Origin: Dehalococcoidales bacterium
Lineage (GTDB): Bacteria > Chloroflexota > Dehalococcoidia > Dehalococcoidales > RBG-16-60-22
Reading direction: 5' to 3'
Assembly (NCBI GenBank): GCA_030615475.1
Contig: JAUWZF010000095.1
Span: 1-5,328 of the forward strand
DNA: 5,328 nt
In this document: positions 1 through 5,328 of the stretch, one piece after another
How positions within the stretch are numbered: position 1 is the first letter of the stretch
How the letters are laid out: each line of letters starts with the position of its first letter
Notes under the pieces: generated by a model
Database searches by the model: none
Told to the model about the DNA's origin: nothing
What the model saw: only the letters and a program-made list of their open reading frames with translations
Position numbers and translations under genes: made by a program

Positions 1-1
1 G

Positions 2-301
2 AGCCTTGCATTTGACTTTCTTAATTACATTACCGCCGTCGATTATTACAGCTATTTTGAGGTCGTTTACCAGCTGACATCACTGAAACACAACCACTCC
101 GTCATTATCAAAACAAGGTGCTACGACCGCGAGAATCCAACGGTACCTTCGGTAATCGGCCTGTGGCAGTCGGCCGATTTCCAGGAACGCGAGGTTTACG
201 ACCTCATGGGTATAACATTTGAAGGGCACCCGAATCTGAAGCGCATCTTCCTCTGGGAAGGGTTCCAGGGGCACCCGCTGCGAAAGGACTTCATCCAGTG
301 A
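2..301 (+). CDS. nuoC: NADH-quinone oxidoreductase subunit C, 3' part (NuoC)
   Basis: This is the C-terminal 99 residues of NuoC (30-kDa/NDUFS3 homologue); the start lies outside the window, and the first full codon is at base 2. The fragment carries the family signature near its end: [13 protein letters not shown], then [11 protein letters not shown], then a terminal GHPLRKDF. NuoC lies in the peripheral arm against NuoD and helps hold the quinone-site module together; it binds no cofactor. It ends with TGA at 299-301, inside the GTGA that also starts nuoD, so it is a separate protein and not a NuoCD fusion as in E. coli. The C-terminal domain looks intact, with no frameshift. Confidence 0.96.
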   Translation, partial: SLAFDFLNYITAVDYYSYFEVVYQLTSLKHNHSVIIKTRCYDRENPTVPSVIGLWQSADFQEREVYDLMGITFEGHPNLKRIFLWEGFQGHPLRKDFIQ

Positions 302-1419
302 CCACGACCGAAATGATGACGCTCAAGACCGAGCCATTCGTGCTCAATTTCGGGCCGGTGCACCCGAGCACTCACGGCGTGTACCGCATGAGGGCCACCC
401 TTGACGGCGAGGTCATACTTGATATTGAGCCGGTGGTGGGCTACCTGCACCGTGGCATCGAGAAACTGGCCGAGGAAAGGACATATTCCGGCTTTATCCC
501 GCTGACCGACCGGCTGGACTATATTTCCCCGATGAGCAACAACCTGGGTTATTGCCTGGCCGTGGAGAAACTGGCGGGGATAAAAGTGCCGGAACGCGCC
601 GAATACCTGCGCGTCATCATGGCGGAGCTACAGCGCCTGGCCAACCATTGTATTGCCATCGGCTCTTTCCTCAACGATACCGGGGCCTACTATACCCCCT
701 TCATGTACGCCTTCCGCGAGCGAGAAAAGATTATCGACCTTTTCGACATGGTCTGCGGCCAGCGTCTTACCTATAACTACATGAGAATCGGCGGTGTCAG
801 CCAGGATATCCCCGATGAATTCCTGCCGGCGCTGAAGAAGATAGTTGAAGGGATGTCTCGCTGGATTGACGAATATGACTTCCTGCTTATGCAGAATGAG
901 ATACTGCTGGCGCGCACCAAGGGCGTCGGCGTCCTGCCCAGGGAAACGGCCATCAACTGCGGCATCAGCGGCCCGGTGGCCCGCGGCAGCGGCGTTAACT
1001 GGGACCTGCGCAAGGCCGACCCCTACTCTATCTATGACCGCTTCGAGTTTGATATCCCGCTGGGCGAGACCGGTGACTGCTATGACCGCTACCGGGTGAG
1101 GGTAGAGGAGATGCGCCAGAGCCTGCGTATTATCAAGCAGGCCATGAACGATATACCCGCCGGACCCGTCAGGGCCGATGTGCCTCATCTGGTACGTCCA
1201 CCCGCGGGCGAGGCGTATGCCCATATTGAGGCGCCCAAGGGCGAGCTCGGCTACTACCTGGTATCGGACAACTCCATTGCCCCCTACCGGTGCCACATAC
1301 GGCCCACCAGCCTGATAAACCTGACCGCATTGCGCGAAATGGTCAAAGGATGGAAGGTGGCCGACCTGATTGCCATCTTCGGCAGTATTGATATTACTAT
1401 GGGCGAGGTTGACAGATAG
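298..1419 (+). CDS. nuoD: NADH-quinone oxidoreductase subunit D (NuoD, 49-kDa subunit)
   Basis: This 373-residue protein is the full-length NuoD/NDUFS2 homologue, related to the large subunit of [NiFe] hydrogenases but without the metal site. With NuoB and NuoH it forms the quinone-reduction pocket. The signature [11 protein letters not shown] is at residues 17-27 and TDRLDYISP at 70-78. By spacing, H26 and Y75 correspond to the quinone head-group ligands His38 and Tyr87 of Thermus Nqo4. The C-terminus ends in the usual [12 protein letters not shown]. The preceding motif reads RPTSL where RPPSF is common, a mild variation. The GTG start is preferred because AAAGGA (283-288) lies 9 nt upstream and the start overlaps the nuoC stop by 4 nt. 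The ATG codons at 313 and 316 would shorten the protein by only 5-6 residues. Confidence 0.97.
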   Translation: MTTTEMMTLKTEPFVLNFGPVHPSTHGVYRMRATLDGEVILDIEPVVGYLHRGIEKLAEERTYSGFIPLTDRLDYISPMSNNLGYCLAVEKLAGIKVPERAEYLRVIMAELQRLANHCIAIGSFLNDTGAYYTPFMYAFREREKIIDLFDMVCGQRLTYNYMRIGGVSQDIPDEFLPALKKIVEGMSRWIDEYDFLLMQNEILLARTKGVGVLPRETAINCGISGPVARGSGVNWDLRKADPYSIYDRFEFDIPLGETGDCYDRYRVRVEEMRQSLRIIKQAMNDIPAGPVRADVPHLVRPPAGEAYAHIEAPKGELGYYLVSDNSIAPYRCHIRPTSLINLTALREMVKGWKVADLIAIFGSIDITMGEVDR

Positions 1420-2540
1420 TGGCGATAGTTGATTTTATAGTTCAGAACCAGTTGCCCATGCAGGTAGTACCCCCGGACTGGCCCGGTGGCTACTGGTGGC
1501 ACTGGCTGTTTTTTACGGTTGTTCTTATCGGTTTCGTTCTGATCATGGTGATGGGCGTTATTTATGTCGAGCGCCGGGGTCTGGGCCGCATGCAGTCCCG
1601 CCTCGGCCCCAACCGCACCGGCCCCTTCGGGTTGCTGCAGGCCGTGGCCGATGCCGTCAAGGTTTTATTAAAAGAGAATATCGTGCCGGACAAAGCCGAT
1701 AAACTGGTCCACTGGCTGGCTCCGGTAGTAGCTTTTGTGCCGGTATTGATGATTTTCGCCGTGGTGCCGTTCCAGAACGGGGCGCTGCTGGCCGACCTCA
1801 ATATCGGCATACTGTACGTGGTGGCTATCAGCTCCGTCGCCACGGTAGGCGTCTTCATGGCGGGGTGGGGCTCCAGCAACAAGTATTCCCTGCTCGGTGC
1901 TATGCGCAACGTCGCCGCCGTGGTCAGCTACGAGATGCCGCTGGTGCTGGCTGTCCTTGGCGTGGTGCTGGTCGCTGGCTCGCTATCCATGAACCAGATT
2001 GTGCTGGCCCAGGATATCCCTTACATCCTGTTCCAACCCCTGGGCTTCCTCATCTTCTTCGCCGCCGGCTGCGCCGAGATTAACCGCAGCCCTTTCGACC
2101 TTATGGAGGCCGACCAGGAGCTTGTCGCCGGCTTTCATATCGAGTATTCCGGCATGAAATTCGCCATGTTCTACCTGGTGGAGTACGCCGAAGCTATCGC
2201 CATCGCCGCCATTATCACCACGCTCTTCCTCGGCGGCTGGAGGGGCCCAATTTTACCGCCCTGGCTATGGTTTATCGTCAAGGTGATTATTGTCTTCTTT
2301 GTCATGGTCTGGACACGGGCGACCTTCCCGCGCGTACGCATTGACCAGCTCATGGCTCTGGCCTGGAAGTTCCTCTTCCCGCTGGCGCTGATAAACCTGT
2401 TCGTTACCGCCATACAGGTACTCGTCTGGCCGGACGCCCTGCCGTGGATAGTGATTATCATCAATTTCGCCATCATGGGCATACTGATATTATTATGGTC
2501 GAAATTTTTTAAGTTAGGATGGGGCCGACTTGAAGTTTGA
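1419..2540 (+). CDS. nuoH: NADH-quinone oxidoreductase subunit H (NuoH, ND1 homologue)
   Basis: This 373-residue multi-spanning membrane protein joins the peripheral and membrane arms and forms the quinone entry chamber and the start of the proton-coupling path. Conserved blocks are clear: ERRGLGRMQSRLGPNRTGPF at residues 51-70, GSSNKYSLLGAMR at 151-163, AEINRSPFDL with a downstream EADQELVAGF and EYSGMKFA block at about 219-249, and RATFPRVRIDQLM at 300-312. Hydrophobic segments cover most of the rest, including residues 26-50, 100-117 and 341-361. The GTG start lies 1 nt into the nuoD stop (TAGTG), with a GAGG at 1405-1408. It follows nuoD directly, where many bacteria have nuoE, nuoF and nuoG. 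Length is slightly above the usual 320-350 residues, mainly because of the N-terminal extension before the first helix. Confidence 0.97.
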   Translation: MAIVDFIVQNQLPMQVVPPDWPGGYWWHWLFFTVVLIGFVLIMVMGVIYVERRGLGRMQSRLGPNRTGPFGLLQAVADAVKVLLKENIVPDKADKLVHWLAPVVAFVPVLMIFAVVPFQNGALLADLNIGILYVVAISSVATVGVFMAGWGSSNKYSLLGAMRNVAAVVSYEMPLVLAVLGVVLVAGSLSMNQIVLAQDIPYILFQPLGFLIFFAAGCAEINRSPFDLMEADQELVAGFHIEYSGMKFAMFYLVEYAEAIAIAAIITTLFLGGWRGPILPPWLWFIVKVIIVFFVMVWTRATFPRVRIDQLMALAWKFLFPLALINLFVTAIQVLVWPDALPWIVIIINFAIMGILILLWSKFFKLGWGRLEV

Positions 2541-3030
2541 ACGTTACGGCTTAGGGTTGATTAAGGGCATGACGGTGACCATCCAGCACCTGCTGCGTCA
2601 CCCGACGGTGACGCAGTTCCCGGAGCAGCGGTTGAATATTTCGCGCCGGACACGCGGCAACGAGCTTATCTGGAGTCGCGAGAAGTGCACCGGCTGCGCT
2701 ACCTGTGCCAAGACCTGCCCCCAGGGTGCCATTGAAATCGTTACCGCCACCAACCTGGCGGACAATAAATACGAAGTGGAGACATACCGGGTCGATACCG
2801 GCTACTGCATTCAATGCGGCCTGTGCGTCGAGGCCTGCCCTTACGATGCCCTGTTCATGGGTTACTCCTTCGAAAGGGCGAAATACCGGCGCGGCGACCT
2901 GGTCCAGACCGATGACGAACTGCTGGAGTCGCCGGAGAGGCCTGCCAGTGCCTATTTCCACCCTGAAATTGACGAAAAATTACCGAAGCAGACATTGCTT
3001 ATAGATAAAATCGTGGAGAAGAGGAAATAA
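2530..3030 (+). CDS. nuoI: NADH-quinone oxidoreductase subunit I (NuoI, 2x[4Fe-4S] ferredoxin-like)
   Basis: This 166-residue subunit carries the two [4Fe-4S] clusters (N6a, N6b) that pass electrons towards NuoB and the quinone. Two CxxCxxCxxxCP motifs are intact: C53, C56, C59, C63 and C93, C96, C99, C103. The N-terminal amphipathic stretch LGLIKGMTVTIQHLL is typical of the segment lying on the membrane next to NuoH. The assigned start is TTG at 2530, which overlaps nuoH by 11 nt and has AGGA at 2516-2519. The alternative ATG at 2569 would remove 13 residues, including part of this conserved segment, so TTG is favoured with moderate confidence. In complexes lacking NuoEFG, NuoI is the likely electron entry subunit, an inference from other 11-subunit complexes. 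Confidence 0.95.
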   Translation: MKFERYGLGLIKGMTVTIQHLLRHPTVTQFPEQRLNISRRTRGNELIWSREKCTGCATCAKTCPQGAIEIVTATNLADNKYEVETYRVDTGYCIQCGLCVEACPYDALFMGYSFERAKYRRGDLVQTDDELLESPERPASAYFHPEIDEKLPKQTLLIDKIVEKRK

Positions 3031-3518
3031 TGGGACTGGCTGCTGCGTTCTGGATAATGGCGGTGGTCGTCGTAGTCGCGGCCCTGGGCGTGGTGTTCCT
3101 GCGCAACGTTTTCCGCGCCGCCCTAGCCCTGATCCTCTGCTTCATCACGGTGGCCGGACTCTACATCACCCTCAGCGCCGACTTCCTGGCGGCGGTGCAG
3201 ATACTGGTTTATGTGGGCGCGATATCGGTGCTGATTATCCTGGCTATCATGATGACGAGAGAAGTCCAGCAGGGCAGCCCGTCCAATAGAATGAAGTTGC
3301 CCGCCTTTATCGTGGCGGCGGTATTGCTGGGAATCATGATTTACACAGTTACCAAGACCTCGTGGCAGATAGCCGCGGAGTCGCCGCTGTCACCCACGAC
3401 GGCCCCGCTGGCCACCAAGCTTTTCAGCGAGAGCGGCTTTATCCTGCCGGTGGAAATAGCGGCGATGCTGATACTGGCGGCTATCCTGGGCGCCATTGTT
3501 ATCGCGAGGGAGAAATAA
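3030..3518 (+). CDS. nuoJ: NADH-quinone oxidoreductase subunit J (NuoJ, ND6 homologue)
   Basis: This 162-residue membrane subunit has five predicted helices at about residues 4-24, 28-49, 53-75, 89-108 and 138-159. The best conserved part is helix 3, FLAAVQILVYVGAISVLI, whose Y61-V-G-A core marks the flexible pi-bulge helix that couples quinone chemistry to proton movement in NuoJ/ND6. The ATG at 3030 shares one base with the nuoI stop (TAATG), and GAGG at 3021-3024 serves as ribosome binding site. The loop between helices 4 and 5 (about 110-137) is rich in Ser, Thr, Pro and Ala, which is common in this poorly conserved region. Length is normal for the family. Confidence 0.94.
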   Translation: MGLAAAFWIMAVVVVVAALGVVFLRNVFRAALALILCFITVAGLYITLSADFLAAVQILVYVGAISVLIILAIMMTREVQQGSPSNRMKLPAFIVAAVLLGIMIYTVTKTSWQIAAESPLSPTTAPLATKLFSESGFILPVEIAAMLILAAILGAIVIAREK

Positions 3519-3521
3519 AAA

Positions 3522-3833
3522 GTGACTATCGGTCTTGAGCATTATCTGGTACTATCGGCGGTGCTTTTCTGCATCGGACTGTACGGCGCGCTGACCAAGC
3601 GTAATGCCGTAATTATCCTGATGTGCATCGAGTTAATGCTCAATTCGGTAAATATCAGCCTGGTGGCGTTCTCCAGCTATATCGTACCGCTGATGTTAAC
3701 GGGGCAGGTCTTCGCCATCTTCGTGATGGTGGTGGCCGCCGCCGAGGTAGCCGTGGGCCTGGCGATAATCCTGGCCATCTATCGCTGTTTTACCGATGTA
3801 GACGCCAGTAAAATTGACTTGATGAAGTGGTAA
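3522..3833 (+). CDS. nuoK: NADH-quinone oxidoreductase subunit K (NuoK, ND4L homologue)
   Basis: This 103-residue, three-helix membrane subunit contributes buried acidic residues to the central proton path. E37 (in MCIELMLNSVN) and E75 (in AAAEVAVGLAI) match the two essential glutamates Glu36 and Glu72 of E. coli NuoK. The GQVFAIFVMVVAAAE block before helix 3 is typical. The GTG start has GAGGGAG at 3506-3512 and lies 3 nt after the nuoJ stop. The hydrophilic tail after residue 88 is short, as usual. In standard operons nuoL would follow at once; here two small extra genes and a repeat intervene before nuoL at 4373. Confidence 0.95.
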   Translation: MTIGLEHYLVLSAVLFCIGLYGALTKRNAVIILMCIELMLNSVNISLVAFSSYIVPLMLTGQVFAIFVMVVAAAEVAVGLAIILAIYRCFTDVDASKIDLMKW

Positions 3834-3835
3834 AC

Positions 3836-3843
3836 GAGGAGGG
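3836..3843 (+). promoter_or_regulatory. Strong Shine-Dalgarno site for the 51-residue membrane protein
   Basis: GAGGAGGG contains the full consensus AGGAGG and lies 8 nt before the ATG at 3852. It is the best match to the anti-Shine-Dalgarno sequence in front of any gene in the window. This supports the small gene being translated, and translated independently of nuoK, which stops 18 nt before the ATG. Confidence 0.8.
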
Positions 3844-3851
3844 TTAAAAAG

Positions 3852-4007
3852 ATGAGTAAAGGTTCGTCGGCTGGTCTGGGAGGAGGCGTTATCTGGTTCG
3901 CTGGTTGGCTCTTCACCATCGGCTACGTCAACCTGGTATGGTGGAAAATCATACTGGGCATCGTGGTCTGGCCGTTCTACCTGGGCGACGCTGTGCTGGC
4001 TGGATAA
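3852..4007 (+). CDS. Small tryptophan-rich membrane protein, unknown function
   Basis: This is a 51-residue protein that I cannot assign to a named family. It has a short Gly/Ser-rich start (residues 2-12) and two hydrophobic segments, about 13-31 (VIWFAGWLFTIGYVNLVWW) and 33-51. They are separated by a single lysine (K32) that would form a very tight turn, so a re-entrant hairpin or one long tilted helix is also possible. Five of 51 residues are tryptophan (W15, W19, W30, W31, W40), and a WPFYLGD motif sits near the C-terminus. It begins 18 nt after nuoK with a consensus ribosome binding site and shares the operon's codon style (GGC, CTG and GTC rich), so it looks like a real gene. Its position suggests an accessory or assembly role for the complex I membrane arm; this is inference from context only. 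Confidence 0.75.
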   Translation: MSKGSSAGLGGGVIWFAGWLFTIGYVNLVWWKIILGIVVWPFYLGDAVLAG

Positions 4008-4053
4008 ACTTGGGGAGTCCAGGAGAGGCTAAATTAAATATAATAGCAAGGGG

Positions 4054-4171
4054 AGTTATAGAGGTTGTCTAAAATTGTCATTCCCGACCTGATCGGGAAT
4101 CCAGGTTTTGATAATCGGCTTGAATACTGGATTTCCGCTTTCGCGGGAATGACAGAGTAAAGTTATAAAGG
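4054..4171 (+). repeat. Imperfect 11-bp direct repeats flanking the palindromic element
   Basis: AGTTATAGAGG (4054-4064) and AGTTATAAAGG (4161-4171) match at 10 of 11 positions and bracket the inverted-repeat element. They might be a decayed target duplication, or a duplicated ribosome-binding region, since the right copy overlaps the Shine-Dalgarno site of the gene at 4182. They lie 11 and 6 nt outside the terminal repeats, which is not what a simple target duplication gives, and both are AT-rich, so chance remains possible. Confidence 0.35.
4076..4154. repeat. 79-bp palindromic MITE/REP-like element with 11-bp terminal inverted repeats
   Basis: The ends TGTCATTCCCG (4076-4086) and CGGGAATGACA (4144-4154) are perfect 11-bp inverted repeats. 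Each end also forms its own hairpin. The left one pairs ATTCCCGA (4080-4087) with TCGGGAAT (4093-4100) around a 5-nt loop. The right one pairs ATTTCCGC (4131-4138) with GCGGGAAT (4143-4150) around a 4-nt loop, with one G-T pair. ATCCAG (4099-4104) also pairs with CTGGAT (4127-4132), so the whole unit can fold as a single long stem. This GTCATTCCCG...CGGGAATGAC design is a widespread bacterial dispersed repeat type. No transposase is present, so it would be non-autonomous. Copy number elsewhere in the genome cannot be seen here. Confidence 0.8.
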
Positions 4172-4181
4172 GAAATCGTCA

Positions 4182-4376
4182 ATGTGGGTAGAAGTTAAAA
4201 AAGCAAAGACACTGGTCATTGCCGAGATGTGGAAGGAATGCTTCGAGGGTGAGGGCATCCCCACCCGCATTATGCCCGTCTCCGGCCTGCCGACAGGCCA
4301 GGAACTGGCCACCTATTCCATCCTGGTACCCCAGGATAAAGAGCACGTAATTAAGGATGTGCTAAGGAAGCTATGA
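4182..4376 (+). CDS. Small soluble DUF2007-like protein, unknown function
   Basis: This is a 64-residue soluble protein with no signal peptide or membrane segment. Its pattern resembles the DUF2007 (putative signal-transducing) family: a short strand, a helix across residues 11-24 ending in FEGEGIPTRI, a loop with Gly and Pro (34-40), a strand YSILVP (45-50), and a C-terminal helix (51-64, QDKEHVIKDVLRKL). The ..EGIP.R.. turn and the VP-plus-helix ending are the features I rely on; they are family-level resemblance, not proof. It has no cysteine pair or visible catalytic residues. The ATG has AAGGGA at 4168-4173, 8 nt upstream. Its TGA overlaps the nuoL ATG (ATGA, 4373-4376), so translation of nuoL is probably coupled to it. 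Its function in the complex I context is unknown; a regulatory or assembly role is inference. Confidence 0.8.
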   Translation: MWVEVKKAKTLVIAEMWKECFEGEGIPTRIMPVSGLPTGQELATYSILVPQDKEHVIKDVLRKL

Positions 4377-5328
4377 TACCTTATCAGCTAGTCTGGCTTA
4401 TCATGCTGCTGCCGTTGTTCTCGTTTATCATCAACGGCCTGCTCATACGGCCTTTCGTCAAGCGAGAGTCGAAGACCTACGGTTATATCACTATCACCGC
4501 CATCGGCGTCTCGGCTATATTTTCCATCTGGGCGTTGATATCACTGATGTCGGCGGAACACCACGAGCTTCCCGTTCCCGATGTCAGCTGGATGGTTATC
4601 GGCAACTTCAACTTCCATGTGGGCATGATAGCCGACCAGCTTTCGATTATAATGGCCGTCGTCGTCTCCGTCGTCAGTCTGATGGTGCAGATATACTCGC
4701 TGGGCTACATGAAACACGACGAAGCGGGATATTACCGTTACTATACCTTCATGTCCCTGTTCACCTTCTCCATGCTGGGACTGGTCCTTTCGGACAACCT
4801 GCTGTTCACCTTCGTGTTCTGGGAGATGGTCGGCCTCTGCTCCTATCTCCTCATCGGCTTCTGGTATCACCGGAAATCGGCCGCCGATGCCGCCAAGAAA
4901 GCGTTTATCGTTACCAGAATCGGCGACTTCGGTTTCCTGGCGGCAATCTTGATTCTTTATTTTAACTCCGATCCTCGCACTTTTGATATAGGCGCATTAC
5001 ATCACATGGCCGTAGCGGGTGTCCTGGGCGGCACGGTGCTCATGTGGGCGGCCATCGGCCTCTTCGCCGGGGCTATCGGTAAGAGCGCCCAGTTCCCGCT
5101 CCACGTGTGGCTGCCGGATGCCATGGAAGGCCCGACACCGGTCAGCGCCCACATCCATTCCGCCACGATGGTCTGTGCCGGTGTTTTCCGGGTGGCACGC
5201 ACCATGCCACTCTTCGTGTTCTCGACCGAAGCGATTACTCTCGTCGCCGTTATCGGCGGCTTTACGGCTATCTTTGCCGCCACGATGGGACTGACCGCCA
5301 ACGACATCAAGCGTGTATTGGCGTATTC
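4373..5328 (+). CDS. nuoL: NADH-quinone oxidoreductase subunit L, 5' part (NuoL, ND5 homologue)
   Basis: These are the first 318 residues of the distal antiporter-like, proton-pumping subunit; the frame stays open to the window edge, which cuts the protein in LAY(S). Usual length is about 600-650 residues, so roughly half is present. Key residues are visible: E151 in FVFWEMVGLCSYLLIGFW, R182 and D185 in TRIGDFGF, K237 in GKSAQFPLHVWLPDAM, and H262. These match E. coli NuoL Glu144, Arg175, Asp178, Lys229 and His254. The PTPVSA broken-helix motif begins at residue 254. The start ATG overlaps the upstream gene (ATGA), with AAGGAAG at 4364-4370. Unusual residues are H260 and R273, where leucines are nearly universal (SALIH and AGVFLVAR in relatives). 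It resembles NuoL more than NuoM or NuoN by these motifs and by following nuoK. Confidence 0.95.
   Translation, partial: MIPYQLVWLIMLLPLFSFIINGLLIRPFVKRESKTYGYITITAIGVSAIFSIWALISLMSAEHHELPVPDVSWMVIGNFNFHVGMIADQLSIIMAVVVSVVSLMVQIYSLGYMKHDEAGYYRYYTFMSLFTFSMLGLVLSDNLLFTFVFWEMVGLCSYLLIGFWYHRKSAADAAKKAFIVTRIGDFGFLAAILILYFNSDPRTFDIGALHHMAVAGVLGGTVLMWAAIGLFAGAIGKSAQFPLHVWLPDAMEGPTPVSAHIHSATMVCAGVFRVARTMPLFVFSTEAITLVAVIGGFTAIFAATMGLTANDIKRVLAY

Larger units (their letters stand above)
4008..4181 (+). other. AT-rich spacer interrupting the nuo operon
   Basis: This is the only gap of more than 20 nt between genes in the window. Its first 68 bases are AT-rich and contain purine-rich, Shine-Dalgarno-like stretches with no convincing gene behind them: AGGAGAGG at 4021-4028 and AAGGGGAG at 4048-4055. 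There is an isolated TATAAT at 4039-4044, but no matching -35 box at the usual distance. The rest is mainly the inverted-repeat element at 4076-4154. I see no canonical terminator, so read-through from nuoK into nuoL is likely. Confidence 0.7.

Noticed and set aside
628..1296. Long minus-strand open frame opposite nuoD (222 codons).
   Set aside because: It is the antisense shadow of a fully conserved nuoD reading frame, in GC-rich sequence where such frames are common, and its translation shows no recognisable domain.
2551..2961. Minus-strand open frame opposite nuoI (136 codons).
   Set aside because: The + strand frame has both [4Fe-4S] motifs and the expected operon position; the opposite frame has no family resemblance.
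4016..4044. Possible promoter before the DUF2007-like gene: TATAAT at 4039-4044.
   Set aside because: The -10 match is perfect, but no TTGACA-like box lies 16-18 nt upstream; TTGGGG at 4010-4015 is 23 nt away. The stretch is AT-rich, where TATAAT arises easily, so an internal promoter is not supported.
4080..4109. Left hairpin followed by TTTT as a rho-independent terminator.
   Set aside because: The stem is followed by CCAGG before only four T residues, the loop belongs to a larger symmetrical repeat, and nuoL downstream needs read-through.
4541..4870. Minus-strand open frame opposite nuoL, rich in His, Asp and Glu.
   Set aside because: The composition is what antisense reading of hydrophobic codons (GTC, ATC, GTG) produces, and the + strand carries conserved NuoL motifs.
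5019..5294. Plus-strand open frame in another phase within nuoL (91 codons).
   Set aside because: It is an out-of-frame shadow rich in Ser, Arg and Pro with no domain, overlapping the GKSAQFPLHVWLPDAM signature of NuoL.

Overview
The window is an internal slice of a respiratory complex I (nuo) operon, all on the + strand. In order it holds the 3' end of nuoC, then nuoD, nuoH, nuoI, nuoJ, nuoK, two small non-core genes, and the 5' two-thirds or so of a typical-length nuoL, which runs off the right edge. No RNA gene, CRISPR array or complete insertion sequence is visible.

nuoD is followed directly by nuoH, with no nuoE, nuoF or nuoG between them. This fits the 11-subunit layout (ABCDHIJKLMN), which lacks the NADH-oxidising module and is known from Dehalococcoides-type Chloroflexota, among others. 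The separate nuoC and nuoD, fairly high GC in the genes, and mixed GTG, TTG and ATG starts also fit a Dehalococcoidia-like bacterium. That placement is inference: only the core subunits were read, and nuoEFG could lie elsewhere in the genome.

From 1 to 3833 the genes are packed almost without gaps. The junctions are nuoC/nuoD 4 nt overlap, nuoD/nuoH 1 nt overlap, nuoH/nuoI 11 nt overlap, nuoI/nuoJ 1 nt overlap, and nuoJ/nuoK 3 nt gap, which indicates strong translational coupling. NuoC, NuoD and NuoI form the peripheral quinone-reducing arm. NuoH links that arm to the membrane, and NuoJ, NuoK and NuoL belong to the proton-pumping membrane arm.

The unusual part is 3834-4372, between nuoK and nuoL. 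It carries a 51-residue, tryptophan-rich membrane protein with a consensus AGGAGG ribosome binding site, a 174-bp AT-rich spacer, and a 64-residue soluble protein resembling the DUF2007 family that is coupled to nuoL by an ATGA overlap. The spacer contains a 79-bp inverted-repeat (MITE/REP-like) element. These two small genes are the best candidates in the window for undescribed accessory factors of this form of complex I. The partial NuoL also has two unusual polar substitutions in its most conserved channel signature.
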